Shown here: positions 1 through 9,861 of the stretch, piece by piece
Layout of the letters: the number at the start of each line of letters is the position of its first letter
Position numbering within the stretch: position 1 is the stretch's first letter
Notes under the pieces: model-generated
Seen by the model: the letters and a program-made list of their open reading frames with translations, nothing else
Databases searched by the model: none
What the model was told of the DNA's origin: nothing
Position numbers and translations under genes: made by a program
Source: Gonocerus acuteangulatus
Lineage: Eukaryota > Arthropoda > Insecta > Hemiptera > Coreidae
Direction: 5' to 3'
Assembly: GCA_946811695.1 (NCBI GenBank)
Contig: OX328125.1
Span: 97,317,710 to 97,381,709, forward strand
Length of the DNA stretch: 64,000 nucleotides

Positions 1-828
1 TCATACTCTACAAGAAAGACACGAGTTGCGGACATGTTAAAGACGAAATCTCCGGACGAAATATAGTTTATTTCTAAGGAGAAAATGGGTTTATTAATCG
101 ATACTTCAATGTTTTTTTTAGTTGCACTATCAACGGTAAAACCGCCCCCATATTTTTTAATCCAAAATTAATTACCAATATTATTGGACTGGAGGTAACA
201 TTTATAATCAATTAGGACACCCTTTTGAAAATGGTTTCTAGTTGTAAACCAATTAATATGCCGAAATTAACTGCATAAATTGGTGAGACTTAAGAATTAT
301 ATCTGAACCATTATTCATGGTATATGCCAGTGTCTTTCATTAACTGCTTTTTGTATTGATACAAATATGAATTTAATCAAAATGGATCTTCTCCCGTCAG
401 ATCCATATTTGTCAACTTTCAGTAAGATATGTAACAATTGAAATTTAAATAAAGAAAATTTAAGTAAAGTTAGCTCCAAAATCGAAAACAAAATTGAAGC
501 AGTTTTATCATACTTAATTTTAAATAAAAATTATAGTATTTGCTTACAATCAAGCGATTCTGAGAAGAATTAAGTTCTTTTATGAGTAAAATTTCTTTAT
601 ATAATTTTAATGAGTTTGCAAATAGCATAAGTAAGTTCCCATATACATTTTATGTAAGTTTATACATAATAAATTATATGTTATAAATTATTTACTATAA
701 TAAATTATTTTCAGTCAAAACTTCTTTTTTCTCTTATGTTCGAGTTTTTTAATAACAGAAAAAAATAATAATCCTAGACTAGACACAAATACTATTTTTG
801 ATTTTTTACCCCATATATTCGTGACACT
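1..828. other. AT-rich sequence, nothing recognised
   Basis: No long open frame, tandem repeat or recognisable mobile-element motif is visible. Composition is strongly AT-rich with short A and T runs. Confidence 0.6.
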
Positions 829-900
829 GTGCGCCGATGGGGATCGAACCCACCATCTCCCGCTTATGAATCTAAGGCGCTACCACTAGATATCGAATCT
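829..900 (-). repeat. tRNA-like sequence (probable tRNA-derived SINE head)
   Basis: On the minus strand there is an A-box-like stretch (TAGTGGTAGCGCC) followed about 30 nt later by a good B box (GGTTCGATCCC). The spacing resembles a tRNA gene. The acceptor-stem 5' half does not pair with the 3' half, so this is not an intact tRNA. The same core pattern (A box, TTRGATTC, GGAGATR, GGTTCGA) recurs at 28106-28170, which supports a dispersed tRNA-derived repeat rather than a functional gene. Confidence 0.5.
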
Positions 901-1447
901 TTCTGTATTATCAGAAAGTTAAAAATCAAACATAACTACCCAACGAGACCTCTACGGGTACGATAACTTAAACAAAGGGAATACCATGGAAAATACATCA
1001 TGAAACTGCGCTCATGCTTCAGGTGTATATCGCGCCCAATCACCGCAAGCAGTGTTGCTATGGGAGAAATTCAAAAGTTAAATCAAATATGATTCAATTA
1101 ATCTAAATACAATAACAGTCTCAATTTTTGTAATAGAGAAAATAAAAATGATCAAGTAATTTAAGGTTATATAAAGACAACATATAAAGAGTTTAATTTA
1201 AAGGTATGAATAAAGTAATTCCCAGGTTCTGATATAAGCAGGACGGAAAGCGGGCCTTATTAACGTTAGCAATTATGATTGGACTCGTGAAATTTAAAAA
1301 ATGTGTTGTATCTCCATCTTTTCTGCGTACTAGATAGCGAAAATGGCTTTGTCAAAATGTATATACAGCTATACACATAGAGTTCAGAGCATAACTTTTT
1401 TTTTTAAGCCCCATTTTGTGAATCAAAAATTATTTATAACTTCACGA
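901..1447. other. AT-rich sequence, nothing recognised
   Basis: No coding, structural or repeat signal was seen between the tRNA-like repeat and the next inverted-repeat element. Confidence 0.5.
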
Positions 1448-1599
1448 CATGGGTGTATTTAAGAGGGGCTGCAACCCCCCCCCCCCCCCCGAAATGTTGA
1501 TTTAATTGGTAAACATGCGTCAATGCGGGTTGGCAATACCACCAAATCCCCTGGTATTACCGGCCCCCCCCCCTGAAATTATTTTCTATATACGCTCCT
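1448..1599. mobile_element. Small MITE-like element with GGGCGTATATA ends
   Basis: The left end reads CATGGGTGTATTTAAG followed by a GGGGCTGC/C-run block. The right end, reverse-complemented, reads GGAGCGTATATAGAAAATAA. Both ends share the terminal motif of related copies at 14125, 28262 and 28636. No coding capacity. I infer a non-autonomous inverted-repeat element; superfamily unknown. Target duplication not evident. Confidence 0.5.
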
Positions 1600-2242
1600 G
1601 CTAAGCGAGTAACAATTTACTGAAGCAAAAAAAAAAATTACATACAAATAAGCTTGTACTATTCTGCTTGAAAAAAAATATTAAGAGAAAGCAACACCTT
1701 TAAATTTCGTTTCGGAATTGTTGATTTATGAAAGTGACAAGAGCTAAGTTCTTAGTATTTGCCGCCATTTTGCTTGTTTTTAATTTGTGATATTTCAGTG
1801 TAACCTGATTTCATTTGTTCTGCGGTGTTTGTGTAGTTTATTCCCATAATCGGAATCAAAAGAATAATTTGGTATTTTAGGTCTTGTTATTTTTTATGTT
1901 GTTATTTGGGGCCACTAAAGTGTAAATATATAAAATTTGCTTTTTGTGGGAGAACATCTAGACTGCTTCTTCACTTCCCTAGATGCCATAAAACTTCAAT
2001 TCAAAACAAAAGGTTGGTAGTTTCTTTTGCAAAGGACATGTTGTCTAAGTGGTTTATTAACGATTTAAGTTATTTATTGTGAAAAATATTTGACATATTA
2101 TCTGGCAGCTTAAATTTAAAATTTTGGTTATAGATGTGCTGAATGGATGGAGCTGATTTGAAGGAATAGAACAAACACATACCTGTTCTCTGAGAATATT
2201 ACTAATGCTCAATATCAAACTGCACAAAGATTAATATTAATA

Positions 2243-2276
2243 ATGGCGGAAGATCCTTTAATAAAACTGCAAACAA
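2243..2276 (+). CDS. Candidate first coding exon of a two-exon gene (211 aa in total)
   Basis: An ATG in a reasonable context (AATAATGG) opens 11 codons plus one base and then meets a consensus 5' splice site (ACAA|GTGAGT). The interrupted codon is phase 1. The exon at 7120 starts right after a pyrimidine-rich acceptor and supplies two bases before an open frame of 199 codons. Joining the two therefore keeps frame and makes a Lys codon at the junction. This is an inference from splice signals and phase only. The 4.8-kb intron would contain a Gypsy relic, a hAT MITE and a mariner-like MITE. The first exon could instead belong to another transcript or be fortuitous, because 34 nt is short. Confidence 0.4.
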
Positions 2277-2909
2277 GTGAGTTCTTTGACTTGAATTATT
2301 CTTCAATGCTAGATCATAACCTTTGTTTTGTGTTTGTTTAAAGTATTGACACTATGAGTAACAGACATAGCTTATATTTAAAGAATAATGATACATTTTT
2401 TATTCATACGTTAACAAAACACTGAAGACGGAATGAGATTATCTAATAAGAAAATGTAATTTATAGGCATGGAAAGAAAGAATACATTTGAAACTTTAAA
2501 CCGGGCTTTCCCATGCTCAGGTGATTCTGTGACATGAAAACTTTTCTAAAAAAATATTTGGCCATTGACATTTCCAATTACACTGGTCGACAAGATTTTC
2601 ATCACAAGAAATCTGATTAGTGAATCTAGTACAGTTTTTCATACTGTATTCAGATATTTAGTCAGAATTTGTCCATTAGGCACAGTTTTTTTGTGTTAAA
2701 ATCTTATTTTAGCTGGGTTTTTTACTTGACCTCGGAAACTTTACCTCATATGTGGCGATTTTATCCAAGCTGTATTTAAGGAAATTTTATTTGTAATATT
2801 ATGCCGAACTTCCTGACTCAAAGGATGGAATCTACCCCATAAAGAAGTAAGAATATGTAGTTATTGTGGCCGCCATTGTGATTTCAAGTGCTGCTTCTCT
2901 GAATAAAAT

Positions 2910-3091
2910 GGTATTGTGTTTTGTAGTGATATTTGGGGTCTTTTTGCGAAGACCTCAGCCAGATGAGTGGCAACTATTCATAAATTAATGTTAAGTTAGT
3001 TTGAAGGCTGTGCTGCTACTTATTGGTAATGAACTTCCATCAATACCTGTAGCACATGTTGCTGATATGAAAGAGATATATCAAAATATGT
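2910..3091 (+). pseudogene. Relic of a repeated arthropod protein (HGERFHQ family), 5' part
   Basis: Short conceptual stretches (GIVFCSDIWGLF, DEWQLFIN, LKAVLLLIGNELPSIPVAH) lie in changing frames with intervening stops. By memory they match the N-terminal half of a family repeated in many arthropod genomes, whose other half carries HGERFHQDIS. Reading stops at 3091, where the Gypsy LTR begins, and resumes at 4812 in a compatible frame. It was therefore one unit before the retroelement landed. The molecular function of the family is not known to me; its high copy number suggests a mobile-element origin. Decayed beyond function. Confidence 0.6.
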
Positions 3092-3232
3092 TAAAGGCTT
3101 CCTGACACATTCAAAAATGCACAAATATTTGATAAGCACTAAAACAACTTTTTTATTTCTGTTAAAGAATGAATTGCTGAATTATTATTTTTTATATAAC
3201 CTCATATGGCAACAATTATAATAGTTGCCACA
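3092..3232 (-). repeat. Gypsy 3' LTR (left copy on the plus strand)
   Basis: About 141 bp, matching 4680-4811. Begins TGTGGCAACT in element orientation. Carries an extra block of about 16 bp absent from the other LTR. Confidence 0.8.
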
Positions 3233-3790
3233 CACCTCCCCCCCAATGAGTCCGTCGAGGAAACGCACCGGGGTGTTAACTATTCTCCCAGATCTAGTCA
3301 TTGTCTGGGGTGTTGCGTTGTCCTCGGCGGAGTCATTGGAGGAAGAGCTATCCGGTGCAGGTGTTGTCATCCGAGGACTTGTAATTTCCTGGTCTTGAAG
3401 TAGGAAGGCTGGTTTCAGCCGATCAATGCTGACATTCTTTTGTCTGGTACCTAATTGTAGGTTAAACGTCTTCTGGTTTCTATTCAAGACCTTGTAGGGG
3501 CCGGTGTATGGAGGCATCAGTGGTCTTCGAACTGTATCGTCTCGTACAAAAACGTGGGTACATGTCTTAAGATCTTGATGGACAAATGATTTTGTTGTCG
3601 ATCTTCGATAAGGTGCAGGGCGCAGGCGTTCCATGTGCTCCCGGAGTTGGACAAAAGATTCTGCGCATTCACGCTGTCCGGAGTTTTCTATCAGTTCTCC
3701 TGGTAACCGCAAAGGTTGGCCGTAGGTCATTTCAGCTGCACTCGTGGCATTGTCATCCCGAATGCTGAGTTGGATTTGATATTTTCCAAC
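3185..3790 (-). pseudogene. Gypsy Pol fragment: C-terminal integrase tail
   Basis: The minus-strand frame encodes ATSAAEMTYGQPLRLPGEL, a signature found just after the integrase catalytic core in arthropod gypsy elements. It continues through the small C-terminal barrel-like part (YTGPYKVL.R...F.LQLG....VSIDRLKPA) and a Ser/Thr-rich tail ending TRSGRIVNTP. The zinc-binding HHCC domain and D,D-35-E catalytic residues are absent, as are protease, RT and RNase H. The frame stays open past 3790 into sequence that overlaps the Gag frame. The true deletion junction is around 3770-3790. This is a non-functional remnant. Confidence 0.8.
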
Positions 3791-4616
3791 TACAGGGAAG
3801 CCTACATTTTGTGGCCTTATCGCCAAATGTTGCATGATAGAAACATAGTTGCCTAGAAGAAACATTATTGCTCTTAGTGTTTTTTGGGGAAATCGGGTTT
3901 GGCGATCTAGAAGTAGCGAGAGATTTTTCTAAGTTTTCTACTTGTTCAGAGAGTTTATCCAATGAGTTCAGGAGCTTATCCTCCCAATCCGCACGGGCAG
4001 GTCTTGTTGAAACTAAATCGCAACTCTTTAACTCGTAAATCTCGGCGATACGATCAGCTAGATTGGCTAATTTATCAAGATCGGTTTGGTCTGTTACTGT
4101 TAAAGCTATTCGCATCTGGTCAGGAAGTCCTCTTAACCATATAAATTTCAATAGATTGTCGGAAAGTGACGTACCACCTAGTCGTTTTAGTTTCCTTAAG
4201 AACTGTGAAGGGCGTTGATCTCCAAGTTGCTGTGCGTCAAGAAGTTCTCTAAAGTTTGCTTGATGTCCTTTCACAAATATATTCATTATTCTGTCTTTTA
4301 ATATTTGGTAGGGATTGTCAGCCGGTGGGTCACGCATAAGGTCCATTACTTGCTTCACGGTATCTACATCCAGTTGGGACTCGATATAGCGAAATTTTGT
4401 CATGCTATTTTTAACACCATACAGTAGAAAAATGGTTTCAGATTGTAAAAAAAATACATCAGGATCACGTTTATGGAAGATTGGAAGCTGGGCCTTGATA
4501 GCCATAGCTGAGGAAACGTCTAGTTGCTCAGGCATCGAACCCGGGCTTAGTTGGTCTCCGTCTGCTGAGTGAAGGCCTAGCAAATCACCTTCCATTATAT
4601 TGTCTTTAAGAGGCAC
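3775..4616 (-). pseudogene. Gypsy Gag protein, C-terminally truncated
   Basis: About 280 codons on the minus strand. They contain the arthropod gypsy Gag pattern: a capsid-like segment beginning around AQLPIFHKRDPDVFFLQSE, helical stretches with QLGDQRPSQFLRKL and LRGLPDQMRIAL, and a predicted coiled-coil-like segment (LNSLDKLSEQVENLEKSL). A short zinc-knuckle-like motif follows (CFYH...FGDKATKCRLPCSW). After PCSW the frame enters unrelated residues because the rest of Pol has been deleted. The start Met lies just inside the element after the 5' LTR and primer-binding region. Gag normally forms the particle that packages element RNA; here it has no partner enzymes. Confidence 0.8.
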
Positions 4617-4679
4617 AAAAATGAGTAAATTTATCTTCTCACCTTTCTTGCGAGCTCTATCAGATCGGGATCACCAATT

Positions 4680-4811
4680 TAAAGGCTTCCTAACACATTC
4701 AAAAATGCACAAAAACAACTTGTTTATTTCTGTTAAAGACTGAATTGCTGAATTATTATTTTTTATATAACCTCATATAATCATATGGCAACAATTATAA
4801 TAGTTGCCACA
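4680..4811 (-). repeat. Gypsy 5' LTR (right copy on the plus strand)
   Basis: About 132 bp, the partner of 3092-3232. Contains a short repeat-like insertion (ATAATC) absent from the other copy. Confidence 0.8.
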
Positions 4812-6045
4812 TTTGAAACTAATTTTATAGAAAATACAATATGGTTAATATGAATGAAATATCTGTGGCAATGTAAAGGTCATTGCTTTATTGCTTGGTT
4901 TGCAACTTGGGTTCACCAAATTTTGCTGTTTTTTGTGCCTCTGGAACAGTATAGATAGTAAATCTCTCTGTTTTACAAAATCATTGCCTGGACTCGATTC
5001 TCTTATCCCTAGTCACATCCAGAATAATGTGTCATATGTCCCGTTAGTAAATCCTGAAAAAAATATTGTTACCTCCATTGCATATTAAGTTGGAGTAATG
5101 AAAAGTGTCATTAAAGCTGTGGATAACTATGGATAGTTTCATGACAGTGATGCTAAACTGAAAGAAGGAATTTTTATAGGACCACAAATTCGGTCATTAA
5201 TGGGCGATGAGCATTTCGAAGGACTGTTCAATCCACTGGAGAAAGCAGCCTGTCAGTCTTTCAAAAGTTTATGTTTCAATTTTCTTAGAAAGTATGAAGC
5301 AGCAAACTATCGTAACATAGTGACTGATCTTCTGCCTTCTTATAAAGCTATTGGATGCAACTTGTCTTTAAAAATTCACTTCTTGGGCTCTCACTTAGAC
5401 TTCTTCCCCAAAAGTCTTGGAGCTCTCAGCAATGAGCACGGTGAGCGTTTTCATCAGCAAATTTCTACTATGGAAAAAAGTTACCAAGGGAAGTGGAGTT
5501 CCAATATGCTGGCTGACTACTGTTTGCCCAAAAAAAGAGACGTTCCACATGCAAAACAGTGTTGGACAAAAATTATTCAGAATGATGACTAATGATTAAT
5601 GAATAAATGTATTATTTCATTCATGAATGAAGAATAATTACTTTTATTCATTATTCGTTATTCTGTGAATGACGTTTATGTTTTATTCACAAATTATTCG
5701 AATGATCATTCAGAATAAACATGTTTTAGTGAATAACGATAGATTTATTATAATGTTGGCAGCCAGAAATACGTATATATATATATATATATATATGTGT
5801 GTTTGAGTAGGCTTATTCAGTAGACCAACTAGAAATAAATAATAACGAATGATGAATAACGAATAATTCTGTGAATAATTCATGATGTAATGTGTGAATA
5901 AGATAATTCAGTGAATTATTCATCATTCACTAAAAATTTATTCGAATGATCATTCGAATAATAATTTATTTGAATAATGCCCAACACTGATGCAAAATAT
6001 ACCACAAAATCACTATCTACCTCTTTGTTGGTAACTCAGAATGGG
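4812..6045 (+). pseudogene. Relic of a repeated arthropod protein (HGERFHQ family), 3' part
   Basis: The best-preserved stretch (5200-5548) reads FKSLCFNFLRKYEAANYRN, GCNLSLKIHFLGSHLDFFP, then SNEHGERFHQQISTMEKSYQGKW and MLADYC. An upstream segment reads LLLGLQLGFTKFCCFLCLWN. In-frame stops occur near 4830-4850, a frameshift near 5090 and a stop near 5130. The frame continues to PHAK at 5549, is interrupted by a hAT MITE (5557-5989), and resumes as KYTTKSLST after the target duplication. I recognise the sequence as a family widespread in arthropods, but its biochemical role is unknown to me. It lies in the same orientation as the candidate gene around it. Confidence 0.65.
5557..5989. mobile_element. 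hAT-type MITE with perfect 8-bp target duplication
   Basis: Termini are CAGTGTTGGACA... and, reverse-complemented, CAGTGTTGGGCA..., an imperfect terminal inverted repeat continuing through ATTATTCA. Flanks are an exact 8-bp direct repeat ATGCAAAA (5549-5556 and 5990-5997). CAGTGTTG-like termini and 8-bp duplications are hallmarks of the hAT superfamily. The interior is AT-rich, made of degenerate GAATAATTCATTATTCG-type units plus a (TA)n tract at about 5776-5797, with no transposase. It disrupts the HGERFHQ-family relic, so it is younger than that sequence. Confidence 0.85.
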
Positions 6046-6725
6046 TAGTTATAATTTTGAGTTAGATAGATTTTTTTTTTTAATATTATAAAAATTCAAA
6101 TGAATGTCATACAAAGCTCCTGCCCAATGGAGAAAAACTAAAGTTATATTTGAATTCAGCACGAAAAATACTTCTTGAAAATGTTATTTTAGGTCTTGTG
6201 AAAGAAAAAAAGTTCATTTTTGTTGACCAGTGTTATTGTTGTGTTATTCAGGTAAATAAATGCAATGAATGCTTTAGCTTTGAATATTTCTAGCAAACCC
6301 TTATTGTAACAAATTTAGGTATTTGTTGATTACCGGGGGGGCCACTTCAACTTGTTATTGTTTCGAATATTTTTCAAACAGTAACATACAATTACTCACA
6401 GCCATACACGTGATCTTGTGACCAGACATACAGAAACAAGTTTTTGGTCAAACGCCATAGTCTAGCAATGAAGGACATGCGGCTTCCTCTGTTCTTGGTA
6501 AATCCCACAATTTCATTATTACAATATTTCAAAACTTTTTGAACTACACAGTTTAAGCTACAACTGTGTACAAAAATATTAGAAAAACAGAACTAATCAT
6601 AATCATCAGTCAGGACTCGCTAGATAAAAGATATCGTAATCTTATAAGGCAAATTTAATATTTAAAAAAAATACCTAGGAATACAGTACTATGTAGATTA
6701 TCTGATAGAGAACAAATTTAACACA
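6046..6725. other. AT-rich sequence, nothing recognised
   Basis: No coding or repeat signature seen beyond short homopolymer runs. Confidence 0.5.
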
Positions 6726-6987
6726 TCGCACTAGTATTTCTAAAGTCGTAAAGCACAAATCTCAATTCGTTTTTATTCACACAGTCATAGTTATGACTGT
6801 GAAAGACGTGGTAAATATATCTTTAACAACCAGAAAATCTGTATGTACCTAGCTTATGAGCTTGTACACCTGAGAGCACTTGTGTCATTCTTCCTGTCGT
6901 AGTGCTATTCCCTCAACATAGGCAAGAGAGAAACATTTTCAGTTGAGATTCATTTTGAGTTGTGTCACTTTAGAAATACTAGTACGA
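6726..6987. mobile_element. Mariner-like MITE (TCGCACTAGTATTTCTAAAG ends)
   Basis: Left end TCGCACTAGTATTTCTAAAG and right end CTTTAGAAATACTAGTACGA form an inverted repeat of about 20 bp with one mismatch. A better preserved copy at 47474-47678 has TA dinucleotides on both sides, the Tc1/mariner target duplication. Here the flanking dinucleotides are CA. No transposase; a non-autonomous element of 262 bp. Confidence 0.7.
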
Positions 6988-7119
6988 CATGTTTAGACAA
7001 GAAAACATAGTGTGCTCCTGTTAATGAACAAGTTTAAAAATTTAAACACTTCAAGAAAACTGTTAAGTTTGACCTTATTTTTATTTTCTCTAAAGCATTT
7101 TTTTTTTTACAATTTCTAG

Positions 7120-7721
7120 AGGAAGACCAAGAAGTTACAAATTCAGAGCAGGAGGAAACTTCTGCTCCAGTTGGGGGCGATGAACAATCTCACTCAAACC
7201 CAGCTGATCTACCTTTATACAAGAGAAATATTCCAACGGACGAGTGGAGGAAGTTTTCCAAGGTCAAAAGGAAGAACATCATCCGCAAAAGAAAGAAAAC
7301 TCTTAGTGAAGCAGGGCCCTCGAAGGACAAATCTGACACGAAGAGTAGTGAGAGGCCCATGGCAAAGACAGAGATTACTCCCTCACCTGACAATATTGAG
7401 AGTAAGAGGCCAAAAATTGAAAAACAGAACCGTAGTACTGCTTCGAGCTCCTCGAGTGCGGCCATGAGTTACCAGAGAATTAGTGTGTTCATCCGCAAGC
7501 CTGTACGTAATGCAGAGAGTGCATTAAAGAACATCCAAACCCAGAACAGGCTCGACACGAGTATGTGGAGGATATTACCAGGAGGAGCCAAGGAGGTACC
7601 GAATGGTATGTTCCTTGCTGCCTCCATTCCGGAATCCCACCTCAAAATCATACAGGATAAGGGAGGCAAATTAAGTCATGGGTTTTGGCAGTTAGACGTG
7701 AAAGTCATAAAAAAGAAATAA
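7120..7721 (+). CDS. Candidate terminal coding exon; basic protein of unknown function
   Basis: A pyrimidine-rich acceptor (TTTTTTTTTACAATTTCTAG) precedes an uninterrupted 199-codon frame that ends at TAA. The frame is open from the acceptor, so the internal ATGs at 7359 and 7470 need not be starts. Joined to 2243-2276 it gives about 211 aa. The N-terminal third is acidic and Ser-rich. A strong basic cluster near residues 59-72 (KVKRKNIIRKRKKT) looks like a nuclear localisation signal. Residues from about 127 (YQRISVFIRKP...SMWRILPGG...NGMFLAASIPESHLKII) form a compact domain, faintly reminiscent of the DUF4780-type domain of repetitive arthropod proteins. I do not recognise it securely. Richer in G+C than its surroundings. 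Confidence 0.55.
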
Positions 7722-7799
7722 GAGTTTCCTTTAATAATTTCACAGCTAATGACAACTACAGACTATCAGATTTTTTTTGATATGAGAATTCCTTTGACA

Positions 7800-8010
7800 G
7801 CCCAGATAGACAAAGATTTATTCTTCTCCTGGTTATTCGTTCTTGTGAAACATGACACTGAAGTTGATTGCAACAGATAGATAAGATTAACCTAGGTTGG
7901 TGCACACGGTGTTACATGAAACTTCAGTTTCATTTATTTCAGGAAACAGTGGTTTCAAGAAATTCGTTAAATCGGTTTCCTGTTGCCTCAGTTTTATCAG
8001 CCCATGTACA
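7800..8010. repeat. Partial copy of the TIR element seen at 61594-63859
   Basis: Segments such as TTGATTGCAACAGATAGATA, TTGGTGCACACGG and AACAGTGGTTTCAAGAA...AATCGGTTTCCTGTTGC match, in order, the inverted halves of the element that surrounds the Penelope-like fragments near 62-63.8 kb. Open frames here are short and not conserved. Sequence from 8011 to 8537 shows nothing recognisable. Confidence 0.5.
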
Positions 8011-8537
8011 CTTTACGTTTTTCATTATCTGCTGGTGAAAAAAGAAATTAGCTGCAATGGCAGATTCATTTTAAACGAAATTGGTTGAAGCAGTAGAAAA
8101 ACATCAATGTCTGTACAATTTTCTCATGATAAAGTACAGCAATAGAGACAAAGTGTCAAGTGCATGGGAAGCAGTTCCACTAGGAGTGGAAAGTTCAGGT
8201 ATTTATTAGCATTTATTATATTTTTATAAGAAGCACAATACGTTACAAATAAAAAAAAACAACAAAAAACACGAAGACAATAAAAAATTCAACTCAAATG
8301 TCAACTTTGTGCCTAGGTACCTTCATACCTATAAACTATTTTTTACATCCGAAGCTGTCGATTCATTGATGGACAGCGGATAAATTTTGAATTTGTGGGG
8401 AAAAAAAGAAAGTTAAATGCAAATTTGTTTAATGATATGTTATAAAGAGAGGTGGTAACCTAATTGCTGATGTTATCATGAACCAGGTGCCATTGTGAAA
8501 GAATGGCTACGCCAGGATTAAAAAAATATTTGGTTAG

Positions 8538-8880
8538 TTATTCCCTGATCGCCTTTGCTGATGTTAAATTTGTGTTAGCATCAATTCGCAACTGTTGATT
8601 TTCATGACTGGCTTCTATATCTGAAAATGTGTTGTTGTTGTTGTTATGTGTACATGGAACACCTTCGGATGTAGTTATGCTTGTGATTATGGATCTCACC
8701 ACTTCTAAACAAGCGATAGGTACTTCAAATACTCGAAACTTTGATGTAAGCATTCCAAATGCTCATTCTAGCGTCTTGCGACCTAAAGTCAAACAAGTTC
8801 TTCTGTCAGAGTATCCCTTGGGTAAGGTCGCATAAGGTGGGTTTTCAGAGAAAAGGCCTCATTGCCTACAAAGAAAAATG
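8538..8880 (-). pseudogene. PIF/Harbinger transposase relic (C-terminal part)
   Basis: The minus strand reads VGNEAFSLKTHLMRPYP, the signature around the second catalytic region of Harbinger-type (DDE_Tnp_4) transposases. After stops and frame changes it continues with SKFRVFEVPIACLEVVRSIITSIT, matching the downstream RxRV.E...G.L..RFR...-type block. Stops interrupt the middle and the CC.LHN block is degraded. The upstream catalytic Asp is not present. Harbinger elements carry a second gene for a Myb/MADF-like DNA-binding protein. A MADF-BESS relic lies at 9862-10402, so the two may derive from one decayed element. Confidence 0.6.
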
Positions 8881-8959
8881 GAAATGAAATTTGAATGTAG
8901 AAATTGTCAGGGTTCGGTAGTTGTGTCTCAATAAAACTACATTTTTTGTGTGAAAATGG

Positions 8960-9018
8960 GTTTTACAGATTGCTGATGTTTCGGCTTGAAATGCATGCCT
9001 TCATCAGGGCTGTAAAAC
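8960..9018 (-). ncRNA. Hammerhead ribozyme motif (type I)
   Basis: Minus strand: GTTTTACAG (stem I), CTGATGA core, a stem II of GGC/GCC with an 11-nt loop, GAAAC, then the cleavage triplet ATC, and CTGTAAAAC closing a perfect 9-bp outer stem I. The order CUGANGA - stem II - GAAA - NUH inside stem I is the type I hammerhead arrangement. Helix III is minimal, as in the motifs reported from Penelope-like retroelement terminal repeats. Such motifs process the element transcript. Cleavage would fall between 8975 and 8974. Nearby sequence (8895-9290) is probably the matching PLE terminal repeat; no PLE protein is visible here. Confidence 0.7.
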
Positions 9019-9861
9019 AAGGTGGACATAGTTAATACTAATATATTCATATTAAAAAAAAAATTTATACAGTAAGTGTGTGCTACTGCTGGAGCTTAAA
9101 TAAGAGGTAGATGAATACTGGTTTAAGACCTTGATGGGTGACATAGATACAGATATAAAATTAATAAGCTGATGATGAAAATAGGCTTACCGATAAGAAG
9201 ACAGAGAGCTATGTCTCACGGATGCGTAATCATTTTTGACTGTGGTTGATCAAGGGAAAGGAGTAGGGGGAGGAGGGTATACACAGGGTGTCCCATGTTG
9301 AGATGTCATAACTTTAAGGGTTCATTCTTCATCCCATTTGTAGTTCAATGGCGCAAAAATGAGTGTTCTATCTGAAAATGTAGAGGAGCTACTCAATATT
9401 TTGCCTATTTTAAAAACTACTGGCTTTTTTAAAGAAAAACTGTTTTTAAGATTTGTGATCAATTTATCGTAAATAACGATAACATTTTTAGAATCTACAT
9501 TAAATTTCCAATAAGAAACACCCTTTATTCAAATATTATCATGTAAATTAAGAGCTATATTAAAAGCCATATTAATGAGAATTTTTAATTGTTGTGTTTA
9601 ATAAATTATTCAATATTTTATTAATCAGCTATTTTTCGCCTTAGAGGTTTGCCTCCGCCTCAAAAGTTGCCTTATTTAGTAAGCTTCAAAATGAACACTT
9701 GAACGAACTGCCAGTAGCCAGATACCTGAAAAGTTGAAAATTCGACGAATAAAGTAAAATGGAGCACATAAAATAGTTAATAATTATTTAAGCAGTAAAA
9801 TAAATATTAGATTTTAATTAATTAATTCAATTTTTATTAATTAATTCAATTTCTGTTTCAG
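9019..9861. other. AT-rich sequence with a CAGGGTGTCCC motif
   Basis: No protein signal. At about 9287 there is ACAGGGTGTCCCA, a motif I often associate with ends of arthropod repeats, but no partner end was found. Near 9800-9860 short TTAATTAATTCAATTT repeats occur. Confidence 0.4.

Larger units (their letters stand above)
3092..4811 (-). mobile_element. Internally deleted Ty3/gypsy LTR retrotransposon
   Basis: Two similar terminal repeats (3092-3232 and 4680-4811) flank a minus-strand internal region that runs Gag, then directly the C-terminal integrase part of Pol. Protease, reverse transcriptase, RNase H and the integrase core are missing. Reading on the minus strand, the 5' LTR is followed after two bases by TGGTGATCCCGATCTGA, a plausible tRNA primer-binding site. 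The 3' LTR is preceded by a polypurine tract (GGGGGGGAGGTG) next to TGTGGCAACT. The LTRs differ by indels, so the copy is old. It sits inside the HGERFHQ-family relic. No certain target duplication could be read. It cannot move on its own. Confidence 0.85.

Noticed and set aside
829..900. Functional tRNA gene
   Set aside because: B box is good, but the acceptor stem does not pair and the A-box region is degenerate; it fits a tRNA-derived repeat better.
7190..7669. Minus-strand frames opposite the exon at 7120-7721
   Set aside because: Antisense shadows; the plus frame has the splice acceptor, basic cluster and stop.
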